Part shown: in pieces, positions 1 to 5,865 of the stretch
Layout of the letters: each line of letters opens with the position of its first letter
Numbering within the stretch: the first letter of the stretch is position 1
Source of the DNA: Kiritimatiellales bacterium
Lineage (GTDB): Bacteria; Verrucomicrobiota; Kiritimatiellia; Kiritimatiellales; Pontiellaceae
Direction: 5' to 3'
Length of the DNA: 8,537 nt
Assembly (NCBI GenBank): GCA_030630445.1
Contig: DAOVNC010000139.1
Span: 1 to 8,537 of the forward strand
Position numbers and translations under genes: made by a program
The notes under the pieces: model-generated
What the model saw: the letters and a program-made list of their open reading frames with translations, nothing else
Told to the model about the DNA's origin: nothing
Databases searched by the model: none

Positions 1-38
1 CACCTGCGCATGTGTGAATTCACACCTGCGCAGGTGTG
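1..38. repeat. 22-bp tandem repeat made of two alternating palindromes
   Basis: Bases 1-16 and 23-38 match at 15 of 16 positions, giving a period of 22 bp. The unit is built from two perfect palindromes: GTGTGAATTCACAC (12-25) and CACACCTGCGCAGGTGTG (21-38), which overlap by five bases. Only about 1.7 units are in the window and the array probably continues to the left. Since 22 is not a multiple of three, an extended array would change reading frame with each unit, so it is unlikely to be coding, although it lies in the open frame of the FAD-linked oxidase. Confidence 0.7.
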
Positions 39-629
39 CGGAACTTGCAAAAACCGCCAACACTTCATTAGTCGTGAATTTACGGGGAGTTTCCCAGAGA
101 GACTTCCGAGTTGAAAATCAACTCCACTCGCAGTGTGAACGCCGCGTTCGACGCGGACGGTTTCGCCGTTGGCCAAGACAACCTCCAAGGCTTGAATCCA
201 GTTGCGAACGGAGCCGTAGTGGAACGAGCGCGCACCGGAAGCATTGTTGGCGACCATCCCGCCAATGGAGGCAGTGGTTTCGGTGAGGTCGGAAGGGAAG
301 AACAGACCGGAGTTCTTAATCCCTTCCCGGACATCGGCCAGCAACGCGCCGGGCTGGACTCTCATGCGGTCGCCCTCGATTTCTCCAATGGCGTTCATGC
401 GGGAGAGGTTGAGGATCAGTCCGCCTTCGGGAACGCAACCTCCGGTAATGCCGGTGCGTCCGCCCTGCACGGTGACCGGCCAGCGGTTTTCGGTGGCGGT
501 TTCCAGTGCTTCGCAGACACCCTCCGTAGATTTCGGGAAAGCAATCTTTTCTGCATGCCCCACCCTGCGCGACTCATCCCGCAGATAATCGGAAAAATCA
601 TCGGTTAGGTTTTTGATCTCCACGGCCAT
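1..629 (-). CDS. FAD-linked oxidase, GlcD/PCMH type, N-terminal part (runs off left edge, possibly disrupted)
   Basis: The minus frame opens with ATG at 629 and stays open to the edge (209 codons). Residues 51-80 (PVTVQGGRTGITGG, then EGGLILNLSRMN) and 119-130 (TASIGGMVANNA), then YGSVRNW at 138-144 and VVLANGETV at 150-158, are the typical FAD-binding PCMH core of GlcD-like 2-hydroxyacid or lactate dehydrogenases. These flavoproteins oxidise 2-hydroxy acids, often feeding electrons to an Fe-S partner; the substrate cannot be told here. Family members are usually 450 or more residues, so at least half is missing. After about residue 187 the translation stops looking like the family and enters the 22-bp palindromic repeat at 1-38. 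The gene may therefore be broken by that repeat rather than merely cut by the window edge. No clear Shine-Dalgarno precedes the ATG; GTG at 623 is an alternative start. The family call is firm; intactness is uncertain. Confidence 0.8.
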   Translation of the reverse strand, partial: MAVEIKNLTDDFSDYLRDESRRVGHAEKIAFPKSTEGVCEALETATENRWPVTVQGGRTGITGGCVPEGGLILNLSRMNAIGEIEGDRMRVQPGALLADVREGIKNSGLFFPSDLTETTASIGGMVANNASGARSFHYGSVRNWIQALEVVLANGETVRVERGVHTASGVDFQLGSLSGKLPVNSRLMKCWRFLQVPHTCAGVNSHMRR

Positions 630-733
630 GCGGAGAATGTAGGGCAAAACGATTATGAGCAAAATGATTAAAAGCCCGTCTGTAGGAAATCGTTTGTTCC
701 AAGGGAGGGGGCGGTTGCCGATTCGGATGCACT

Positions 734-822
734 TGCTGTAGCCGCGATCCGAGATCGCGGAGCATGCGCACACCGTACTCCCGCACTTTTGTGTTCCATG
801 CGCGCTCTCGCGGCCAAAACCC
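734..822 (+). repeat. Dispersed repeat of about 88 bp, copy A
   Basis: This copy shares three exactly identical blocks with copy B at 1284-1370: 32 bp (734-765), 21 bp (777-797) and 15 bp (808-822), separated by short diverged stretches with small indels. The left block contains a GTAG-headed hairpin (738-760). Immediately downstream is a short hairpin, CCAAC-G-GTTGG, at 821-831. Both copies are in the same orientation and flank the small gene at 1023-1223. No transposase or coding content is apparent in it. Confidence 0.85.
738..760 (+). repeat. REP-like hairpin a (GTAG + 8-bp stem)
   Basis: GTAG at 738-741 is followed directly by CCGCGATC (742-749), the loop CGA and GATCGCGG (753-760), a perfect 8-bp stem. 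The outer bases TGCT (734-737) and AGCA (761-764) can also pair, leaving GTAG bulged. A GTAG head 5' to a hairpin is the hallmark of REP elements mobilised by RAYT (TnpA-REP) transposases. Confidence 0.7.
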
Positions 823-844
823 AACGGTTGGAAAAGATGAATTC

Positions 845-866
845 GTAGAAGCGGTGTCCCCACCGC
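845..866 (+). repeat. REP-like hairpin b (GTAG + 6-bp stem)
   Basis: GTAG at 845-848, then AA, then GCGGTG (851-856), loop TCCC and CACCGC (861-866). It is related in sequence to hairpin c, which lies 35 bp away in the opposite orientation. Confidence 0.6.
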
Positions 867-901
867 ATGGCCGTCGCAAAACCCGCCCGTTCTGCCGCAA
901 A

Positions 902-923
902 GCGACGGGGACGTCGCTTCTAC
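902..923 (-). repeat. REP-like hairpin c (inverted partner of b)
   Basis: Read on the minus strand: GTAG (923-920), AA, then a 6-bp stem GCGACG/CGTCGC with a four-base loop. Hairpins b and c share GTAGAAGCG and the TCCCC loop region. Together, 845-923 resembles a BIME, that is, a pair of REPs in inverted orientation. Confidence 0.6.
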
Positions 924-970
924 GATGAAAAGAACCAGGGATCTCCGCTCAATTCGCCCTCTCTGCCGGA

Positions 971-1026
971 AGCCACCACGTAGTGACGGCTCTATCGGTA
1001 CGGCCTGCACTACGTGCTGGCTCTAC
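971..1026 (-). repeat. REP-like hairpin d (GTAG + 15-bp stem), abutting the small gene
   Basis: On the minus strand GTAG (1026-1023) is followed directly by a 15-base arm (1022-1008) that pairs at 14 of 15 positions with 985-971; the loop is 22 bases. The core CACGTAGTG/CACTACGTG is perfect. The element begins within the stop codon of the small gene at 1023-1223, so it could also serve as a transcript-end hairpin for it. Confidence 0.65.
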
Positions 1027-1223
1027 CGCCCCGCCTTCTTGGGTTTGACCGCATATTCAGCAGGTTCCTCGCAAACACAACCCTCCCGCCCGACCAAGGG
1101 ATGGCCGGAGGTCGCTTCGCGCGACTGGGCATCCGCGAAAATTCTTTTGATGTCGAACTGTAATTTTTCAGCCCGTTTCCGGCGTGCTTCACGCACTTCC
1201 TCCACAATAGGATCGTTTTTCAT
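1023..1223 (-). CDS. Small conserved-looking protein of unknown function (66 aa)
   Basis: ATG at 1223 is preceded by the best ribosome binding site in the window (GGAGGAGG, then a six-base gap), which fixes the start over the in-frame TTG six bases upstream. The product is hydrophilic. It begins MKNDPIVEEVREARRKRAEK (residues 1-20), continues FDIKRIFADAQSREATSG (about 22-39) and ends with a basic tail, KPKKAGR. The pattern NDPIVEEVR ... FD..RIFAD.Q.RE..SG resembles a widespread group of roughly 60-100-residue hypothetical proteins found in many bacteria, some in toxin-antitoxin-like settings. That resemblance is from memory. No partner toxin gene is visible next to it. It stands alone among repeats: the TAG stop is part of the GTAG head of hairpin d, and the two copies of the 88-bp repeat flank it. 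The coding call is good; the function is unknown. Confidence 0.75.
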   Translation of the reverse strand: MKNDPIVEEVREARRKRAEKLQFDIKRIFADAQSREATSGHPLVGREGCVCEEPAEYAVKPKKAGR

Positions 1224-1258
1224 GGTCAACCTCCTCCCATCAACTCAGCCGCCGTAAA

Positions 1259-1282
1259 GCGGGGTCTTGGCCCCCGCCCTAC
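1259..1282 (-). repeat. REP-like hairpin e (GTAG + 6-bp stem)
   Basis: On the minus strand GTAG (1282-1279) precedes a GCGGGG/CCCCGC stem with a seven-base loop (1265-1271). It lies head to head with hairpin f, only five bases apart, so their GTAG heads diverge. It sits upstream of the small gene and downstream of rluF, where it could help end the rluF transcript. Confidence 0.6.
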
Positions 1283-1283
1283 A

Positions 1284-1370
1284 TGCTGTAGCCGCGATCC
1301 GAGATCGCGGAGCATATGCACTGCACTCCCGCACTTTTGTGTTCCTTTCGCTCTTTCGCGGCCAAAACCC
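1284..1370 (+). repeat. Dispersed repeat of about 88 bp, copy B (contains hairpin f)
   Basis: Second copy of the repeat at 734-822, in the same orientation. The identical blocks are 1284-1315 (32 bp), 1325-1345 (21 bp) and 1356-1370 (15 bp). It contains hairpin f: GTAG (1288-1291), CCGCGATC, loop CGA, GATCGCGG (1303-1310), identical to hairpin a. The diverged stretches between blocks and the indels show that it is not a recent exact duplication. Confidence 0.85.
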
Positions 1371-1404
1371 TCACTCGCATCTAATCCCTGAATAGATTGG
1401 ATAT

Positions 1405-1428
1405 TTCGTGCCCCTCGTGCCTTCGTGG
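1405..1428. repeat. 8-bp degenerate tandem repeat (three units)
   Basis: Three consecutive octamers, TTCGTGCC, CCTCGTGC and CTTCGTGG, lie just downstream of the rluF stop. They are similar to CACGAAGG-type short tandem repeats that I recall seeing in spacers of PVC-group genomes. No function is evident. Confidence 0.5.
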
Positions 1429-1435
1429 GGAAAGA

Positions 1436-2167
1436 TTAGAATTGTTCGTCGTCACGGAGATAGCGCCACTGGCCGAGGGGGAGGTTGCCGAGCATGACGC
1501 GGCCGATGCGGATGCGCTTGAGGCCAACGACCTTGAGGCCGACCAACTCGCACATGCGGCGGATCTGGCGCTTCTTGCCTTCGTGCAAGATGAAGCGGAG
1601 CTGGTCCTCATTCTGCCAGACCACCTTGGCGGGCTTGAGCGGCTTGTCGTCGAGACTGAGCCCGTGGTTCAAAAGCTTTAGCCCTTCGTCCGACAGCTGG
1701 CCAACAACGCGCACGAGGTATTCCTTGTCGACGTCGGAGTTCTCGCCGATGATCCGGCGGGCAACGCGGCCATCCTGCGTAAGGACGAGCAGGCCGGTGG
1801 AGTCGATATCGAGCCGCCCGGCGGGAACGAGCCCCTTGAGTTGCTTGGGATTGAACCGGCGCGGCGAGCGGTCGGTCTGCCAGCGGGTTGGCTTGTAGAT
1901 CAACTCGACGGCTTCCGGGTGGTTGTGCTCCGGTTGGCTGGAGACATGGCCGACGGGTTTGTTGAGCAGGATGGTGACCTGCGTCGACTGCCGCTTGAGG
2001 CCCTCTTCGCTCAGCTCGATTTCCTGGTCGGGATAGATCTTGGTTCCGAGTTCCGAAATCGGTTCGCCATCCACATGGACGAGGCCGCGTTCGATATAGC
2101 GATCAGCCTCGCGACGGGAGCACATTCCGCGCGATGCCATTATTTTTGATAGTCGTTGTTTTTCCAT
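1436..2167 (-). CDS. rluF: 23S rRNA pseudouridine synthase, RsuA/RluB/RluF family (RluF-like)
   Basis: A 243-residue protein that isomerises a uridine to pseudouridine in ribosomal RNA; E. coli RluF acts on 23S rRNA U2604. The N-terminal S4 RNA-binding domain spans about residues 4-60 (SKIMASRGMCSRREADRYIE). The catalytic domain follows, with LLNKPVG (67-73), AGRLDIDSTGLLVLT (116-130), KEYLV (148-152) and RQIRRMCELVG (200-210). D120 in GRLD is the family's catalytic aspartate. The S4 motif and the end of the protein (RIRIGRVMLGNLPLGQWRYL) are closest to RluF as I recall it; RluB is the alternative. ATG at 2167 is chosen because the S4 domain begins directly after it. An in-frame TTG at 2188 would only add residues translated from the heptamer repeat. 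It is the last gene of the minus-strand series, 45 bp after trkH. The ribosome binding site is weak. Confidence 0.85.
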   Translation of the reverse strand: MEKQRLSKIMASRGMCSRREADRYIERGLVHVDGEPISELGTKIYPDQEIELSEEGLKRQSTQVTILLNKPVGHVSSQPEHNHPEAVELIYKPTRWQTDRSPRRFNPKQLKGLVPAGRLDIDSTGLLVLTQDGRVARRIIGENSDVDKEYLVRVVGQLSDEGLKLLNHGLSLDDKPLKPAKVVWQNEDQLRFILHEGKKRQIRRMCELVGLKVVGLKRIRIGRVMLGNLPLGQWRYLRDDEQF

Positions 2168-2175
2168 GCCACCCA

Positions 2176-2207
2176 TTTCAGGTTTCAAATTTCAGATTTC
2201 AGGTTTC
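2176..2207. repeat. 7-bp tandem repeat in the trkH-rluF spacer
   Basis: Four consecutive heptamers, TTTCAGG, TTTCAAA, TTTCAGA and TTTCAGG, plus a partial fifth, fill most of the 45-bp spacer. On the transcribed (minus) sense they read as (C/T)(C/T)TGAAA units just upstream of the rluF start. Confidence 0.7.
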
Positions 2208-2212
2208 CGCCC

Positions 2213-3664
2213 CTACCTTTTCCAGAAGCTGGGCAGGAAGAGAATAAGGACGGTGTAGAGTTCGAGGCGGCCGAGCAGCATGAAGACGGTGAGGATGCCC
2301 TGCCCCAGCGGGGAGATGGCGGAATAGTTCTGCGTGGCACCGATAGCATTGAGGCCGGGGCCAATGTTTCCGAGCGTGGCGATGACGGAGGTGGCGGCGG
2401 TTTCGAGGTCGGGCGTGAAGAAGGTCATGATGAAGGTGCCGATGGCGAAGATCAGCATGAAAATGGCGAAGAAGGCGGAGATATGCGAGACGATCTCCTG
2501 CCCGACGGGCTTGCCGCCGAGCTTGAGCTGAATGACGGCGGACGGGCGCATGAACTGCTTTAGTTCGCGCACCATCTTCTTGAACATGATGAACACCCGG
2601 ACCACCTTCATGCCGCCGCCGGTCGATCCGGCGCAGCCGCCGATGAACATCATCACCACCAGCAACAGGCGCGACGCATTGGGCCACTGGTCGAAGTCGG
2701 CCGTGCAGAATCCGGTGGTGGTCATGATGGAGGTGGCGGTGAAAGTGGCATCGCGGAAGCAGCGGCCAAAGGAGGCGAACCCGTCAAACCAGATATTGAA
2801 GGTGATGAAGAGCGAGGCGCAGGCGAGGAATACGAAGTAGAAGCGAAACTCCGGATCGCGGAAGTAGCGGCCAGGCTTTCCGGTGAGCGCATGGTAGTGC
2901 AATGAAAAGTTGATCCCGGCAAGGAACATGAAGGCGATGATAATGATGTCGACGGCGACGCTATCGAAGGCACCGACACTCGCGGAGCGGGTGGAGAACC
3001 CCCCGGTGGCCATGGTGCCGAAGGCATGGCAGAACGAGTCGAACCAGCCCATCTTTCCGACAAACTTGAGCAGCAGGGTTTCAATCAGGGTGAGCAGCGC
3101 ATAGACGCCCCACAGCAGCTTGGCGGTGGTGGCAATGCGCGGCGTGAGGCGGTCCTTGGATGGCCCCGGCATTTCGGCGCGGTAGATCTGCATGCCGCCC
3201 ACGCCGAGGAACGGCAGGATCGCGACGCACAGCACCAGTACGCCCATGCCGCCAAACCAATGCGTGAGCGCGCGCCAGAAATGGATGCCGCGCGGGATCG
3301 CCTCCAGGTCGGAGAGGATCGACGCCCCGGTGGTCGTAAAGCCGGACATGGTCTCGAACATGGCCGAAACCGGATGCGGGATAATGCCGGACAGGATATA
3401 GGGCAACGAGCCGAAGATCGTGGCGAAAAGCCAACCAAAGGTGACGATGCCGAATCCATCGCGGCGGGAAAGGTTGATCTCGCAGCGCGTCAAAAGCCCG
3501 AGGACGGCAGCGCAGGCCACGGTGATGATGCCGGAATAGAGCAGGCTCATCTGTATGTTGAGGGCTTCGTGGTAATAGTATGAAACACCGGCGCAACCCA
3601 TGATCGCAATGCCGATCACGAACGTCATATAGGAAACCAAATGGAAAACGACACGCTTGTTCAT
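2213..3664 (-). CDS. trkH: TrkH-family potassium uptake channel subunit
   Basis: A 483-residue, highly hydrophobic inner-membrane protein, normal TrkH length. It forms the K+-conducting path of the Trk system and is gated by the cytoplasmic TrkA ring. The four pore-loop repeats with their filter glycines are visible: ETMSGFTTTGAS (104-115), FGTMATGGFST (215-225), TSIMTTTGF (311-319) and IATLGNIGPGL (428-438). GGCAGSTGGGMKVVR (342-356) is the conserved cytoplasmic segment after the third repeat. The C-terminus, MLLGRLELYTVLILF (462-476), is also typical. The series trkA-trkH is co-directional with a 78-bp gap. There is no Shine-Dalgarno sequence before the ATG at 3664; heptamer repeats occupy that position. 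All filter motifs are intact, so it should be functional. Confidence 0.95.
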   Translation of the reverse strand: MNKRVVFHLVSYMTFVIGIAIMGCAGVSYYYHEALNIQMSLLYSGIITVACAAVLGLLTRCEINLSRRDGFGIVTFGWLFATIFGSLPYILSGIIPHPVSAMFETMSGFTTTGASILSDLEAIPRGIHFWRALTHWFGGMGVLVLCVAILPFLGVGGMQIYRAEMPGPSKDRLTPRIATTAKLLWGVYALLTLIETLLLKFVGKMGWFDSFCHAFGTMATGGFSTRSASVGAFDSVAVDIIIIAFMFLAGINFSLHYHALTGKPGRYFRDPEFRFYFVFLACASLFITFNIWFDGFASFGRCFRDATFTATSIMTTTGFCTADFDQWPNASRLLLVVMMFIGGCAGSTGGGMKVVRVFIMFKKMVRELKQFMRPSAVIQLKLGGKPVGQEIVSHISAFFAIFMLIFAIGTFIMTFFTPDLETAATSVIATLGNIGPGLNAIGATQNYSAISPLGQGILTVFMLLGRLELYTVLILFLPSFWKR

Positions 3665-3668
3665 AATA

Positions 3669-3699
3669 CGCGATCCGTGATGCGTGATGCGTGATGCGT
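3669..3699. repeat. 7-bp tandem repeat directly upstream of trkH
   Basis: CGTGATG occurs three times without interruption (3676-3696), preceded by the related CGCGATC (3669-3675) and followed by CGT. The array starts four bases upstream of the trkH ATG and takes the place where a ribosome binding site would be expected. Confidence 0.75.
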
Positions 3700-3705
3700 A
3701 AAATT

Positions 3706-3732
3706 ATTCTGCCTAAAAATCATTCTGCTTAA
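3706..3732. repeat. 11-bp direct repeat, 16-bp period, in the trkA-trkH spacer
   Basis: ATTCTGCCTAA (3706-3716) and ATTCTGCTTAA (3722-3732) match at 10 of 11 positions. Together with the heptamer array, this makes the 78-bp trkA-trkH spacer almost wholly repetitive. Confidence 0.6.
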
Positions 3733-3742
3733 TCCATTCGCG

Positions 3743-5086
3743 TTAGAGGAAAAGGGCCTGGATTTTCTTAACGGCGGAGGGGTCGCAAAACACCAGCACC
3801 CGGTCGTTCGCCATGAGTTCCAGATCGCCGGTCGCGGTCAGGACATCGCCGTTGCGCAGCACGGTGGCAATGATGGCCGTGGTGGGCATCTTGATTTTAT
3901 GGATCAGCTTGCCGGCCATCTTGGTGTCGGCGGAGATGGTGACGTCGAGCAGTTCGCCGGGCAGGTTGTGCAGCAACGAAGCGGCACGCACCTTCTTGGA
4001 ACGGAGATAGTGGAGGATCGCGTTCGTGGTCGAGATGTACGGGCTGACGACGCGGTTCACGAGATAGAGCTGTTCGACCACCGGAATAAAGTCGGTGCGC
4101 GCAATCTGCGTGACGGTGAATGACGCCCCCTTCTTCTGGGCCATCAGGCAGTTCATGATATTGCCTTCGTCGTCCCCCGTCAGCGCAACGAACGCGGTGC
4201 GGTCGTGCAGGCCGGACTCCTCGAGCGCACTTTCGGTCAGCGCGTCGGCGCGCAGGACGAGCGTCTTGTTGAGTTCCGCCGAGCAGAAGCGCGCGCGTTC
4301 CTCGTCCTGCTCCAGCAGCACGCATTCCACCTCGGTTTCGATAAACTTGGCAAGCATGAGTCCCAAGTCGCCGCCACCGGCAATAATGATCTTTTCAAAC
4401 GGTTTGATCTCGGGGCAGACCCAGTCGGAGAAGGCGGCGATATCGGAGCGCTGACCCACCAGATAGACGAGGTCGTTTTTCTTGAAGACGGTGTTGCCAT
4501 GCGGCACCACCAATTCGTCGTCGCGGCGAATCGCGATCACCCGCACGCTTTGGATCAGGTCCAGCCGGTCGCACTCGGCCGGCGTGCGGTTCACGAGCGG
4601 ACTGACGGCGTTGATGCTGAAGCCCGCCACCATCACCCTCCCGGCAAACAGGTCGAACGCTTCGAGCGCCCCGGGCATCTGGAGCATGTTGAACACCTCG
4701 CGGGCGCACTCCTGCTTCTGGTTGATGACCAGATCGATGCCCATCGCCTGCAAGTCGTAGTGGGATGACCCATGGATATATTTGGGGTTGGTTACGCGGG
4801 CGATCTTGGCTTTCACCCCGGCGGCATGCGCCAACAGGCAGGCGAGGATGTTCACCTCGTCGTTGTCGGTCACGGCAATGATCAGGTCGGATTTATCGAC
4901 CTGCGCCTCTTCAAGAATGGCGGGACTGGAACCCTGCCCGCAAATGGTCAGAATGTCCAAGCCGGCCTCGGCCTGCGCCAATGCCTCGGCATCGGCATCG
5001 ACCATCACCACACTGTGCCGCTCTTCGCAAAGCCGCAGGGCCAGTTGCCTGCCGGCGTTTCCAGCTCCAATAATCACTATCCGCAT
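3743..5086 (-). CDS. trkA: TrkA, NAD-binding regulatory subunit of Trk potassium uptake
   Basis: A 447-residue cytoplasmic protein with two RCK_N/RCK_C halves, the standard TrkA length. The first Rossmann fold opens MRIVIIGAGNAGRQLA (1-16), with the acidic residue D30 at the end of the second strand (VMVDAD). The second opens KIIIAGGGDLGLMLA (232-246), with E259 in the matching place. RCK_C domains lie near 140-220 and 365-447. TrkA forms a ring under TrkH and couples NAD(H)/adenine nucleotide binding to channel gating. ATG at 5086 starts exactly at the nucleotide-binding strand and has a purine run (GGGGGAAA) upstream as ribosome binding site. It lies 69 bp after the PHP gene; that gap is A/T-rich and could hold a promoter for trkAH, but no convincing -35/-10 pair was found. 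Confidence 0.95.
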   Translation of the reverse strand: MRIVIIGAGNAGRQLALRLCEERHSVVMVDADAEALAQAEAGLDILTICGQGSSPAILEEAQVDKSDLIIAVTDNDEVNILACLLAHAAGVKAKIARVTNPKYIHGSSHYDLQAMGIDLVINQKQECAREVFNMLQMPGALEAFDLFAGRVMVAGFSINAVSPLVNRTPAECDRLDLIQSVRVIAIRRDDELVVPHGNTVFKKNDLVYLVGQRSDIAAFSDWVCPEIKPFEKIIIAGGGDLGLMLAKFIETEVECVLLEQDEERARFCSAELNKTLVLRADALTESALEESGLHDRTAFVALTGDDEGNIMNCLMAQKKGASFTVTQIARTDFIPVVEQLYLVNRVVSPYISTTNAILHYLRSKKVRAASLLHNLPGELLDVTISADTKMAGKLIHKIKMPTTAIIATVLRNGDVLTATGDLELMANDRVLVFCDPSAVKKIQALFL

Positions 5087-5155
5087 CGTTTCCCCCGGTG
5101 CAAAAGCCGTCCTCTATGCTTAAAAGCCCGCACTTTAGCAATTAAAAACAGATAA

Positions 5156-5857
5156 TCAATCCTGCATCCGTTCCGCCCAAAGGCAGGCGCGAATCGCGGC
5201 GACGCTGAGCGCAGGCACATCGAGATCGGTGAACGCGGAACCCAAGGTGGCCAAATCGTGCGCATCCGAATTGCGAACAACGGGATAGTCCTTGGCCAGG
5301 GCGAGGTTTCCGAAGGCCGTGAGTTCGACCGCATCGAACGGTTCGTCGGGCAGGAAGCCGAGCTGGGCGACGATGCCGAAGACCTGCCGATCGATGTGCG
5401 CGGGAATGCACAGCCCGCCCCGCGCGTGGACCTCTTCCACCATGGCGGCAACATCGTAGCCCGAGGCGCTGATCAGGAATGTTTCCGCGAACCCAAGGAT
5501 TTCCCCGTGTTCATCGACAATGGGTTGGTCGCCGAAACGGTCGGGGCGGTTGGGGACGGGCGGAAGACTTTCATAGATCGTCCCGCCCCATTCCACCGCC
5601 ACGTCAAGCTGGTCGAAGAGGCAGAGGACATGGGCCTCTTCCACGGAGGTGGCTTCCACCCCGTACAGACATGCCATGCCCTGTTGTTCACATACTTTTG
5701 CAAACGCGGGCAGGTTGAACCCGCAATTGTGGTCGGAGAGCGCAATGGCGTTGAGGCCGACGGATTTTGCCTTTTCAACAATCGCGGCAGGCGACATCTC
5801 CAGCGATGCGCATGGCGAGAGGCAGCTGTGGATATGGAAGTCGGCCCGATAGAGCAT
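5156..5857 (-). CDS. PHP-domain metal-dependent phosphoesterase
   Basis: A 233-residue protein made of one PHP domain. Metal-binding motifs are in order: DFHIHSCLS (6-14, H8 and H10), LSDHN (40-44, D42 and H43), YGVEAT (65-70, E68), H76, IPAHIDR (151-157, H154) and NSDAH (196-200, D198 and H200). PHP proteins hydrolyse phosphoesters with two or three metal ions; substrates range from histidinol phosphate to nucleotides and RNA ends, and nothing here decides which. The start is ATG 5857: AGGAGG lies four bases upstream and overlaps the stop of the preceding DRTGG gene, with an 8-bp gap. An open frame extends 49 codons further upstream but runs across the DRTGG gene and is rejected. It is the fourth gene of the sensor cassette. 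The HSCLSPC motif matches PHP proteins that I recall beside [FeFe]-hydrogenase genes. Confidence 0.88.
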   Translation of the reverse strand: MLYRADFHIHSCLSPCASLEMSPAAIVEKAKSVGLNAIALSDHNCGFNLPAFAKVCEQQGMACLYGVEATSVEEAHVLCLFDQLDVAVEWGGTIYESLPPVPNRPDRFGDQPIVDEHGEILGFAETFLISASGYDVAAMVEEVHARGGLCIPAHIDRQVFGIVAQLGFLPDEPFDAVELTAFGNLALAKDYPVVRNSDAHDLATLGSAFTDLDVPALSVAAIRACLWAERMQD

Positions 5858-5865
5858 GGGGCCTC

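Larger units (their letters stand above)
630..970. other. Non-coding stretch between the FAD-linked oxidase and the repeats beside the small gene
   Basis: About 340 bases without a credible gene. It contains repeat copy A, hairpins a, b and c, and otherwise unremarkable sequence. The open frames that cross it on both strands translate the repeats themselves into arginine-rich, low-complexity products and have no start signal worth accepting. No clear promoter for the FAD-linked oxidase could be picked out upstream of 629. Confidence 0.7.

Noticed and set aside
111..608. Plus-strand open frame of 165 codons
   Set aside because: It is antisense to the FAD-linked oxidase, whose FAD-binding motifs decide the coding strand.
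635..640. Extra GTAG near the start of the FAD-linked oxidase
   Set aside because: No inverted repeat follows the tetranucleotide, so it is not counted among the REP-like hairpins.
598..900. Minus-strand open frame of 100 codons upstream of the FAD-linked oxidase
   Set aside because: It translates repeat copy A and hairpin sequence, is rich in Arg/Pro, has no ribosome binding site and overlaps the start of the better-supported oxidase gene.
925..1257. Plus-strand open frame of 110 codons over the small gene
   Set aside because: It is antisense to the 66-residue gene, which has a strong ribosome binding site; its product is Ser/Thr/Arg-rich with no recognisable pattern.
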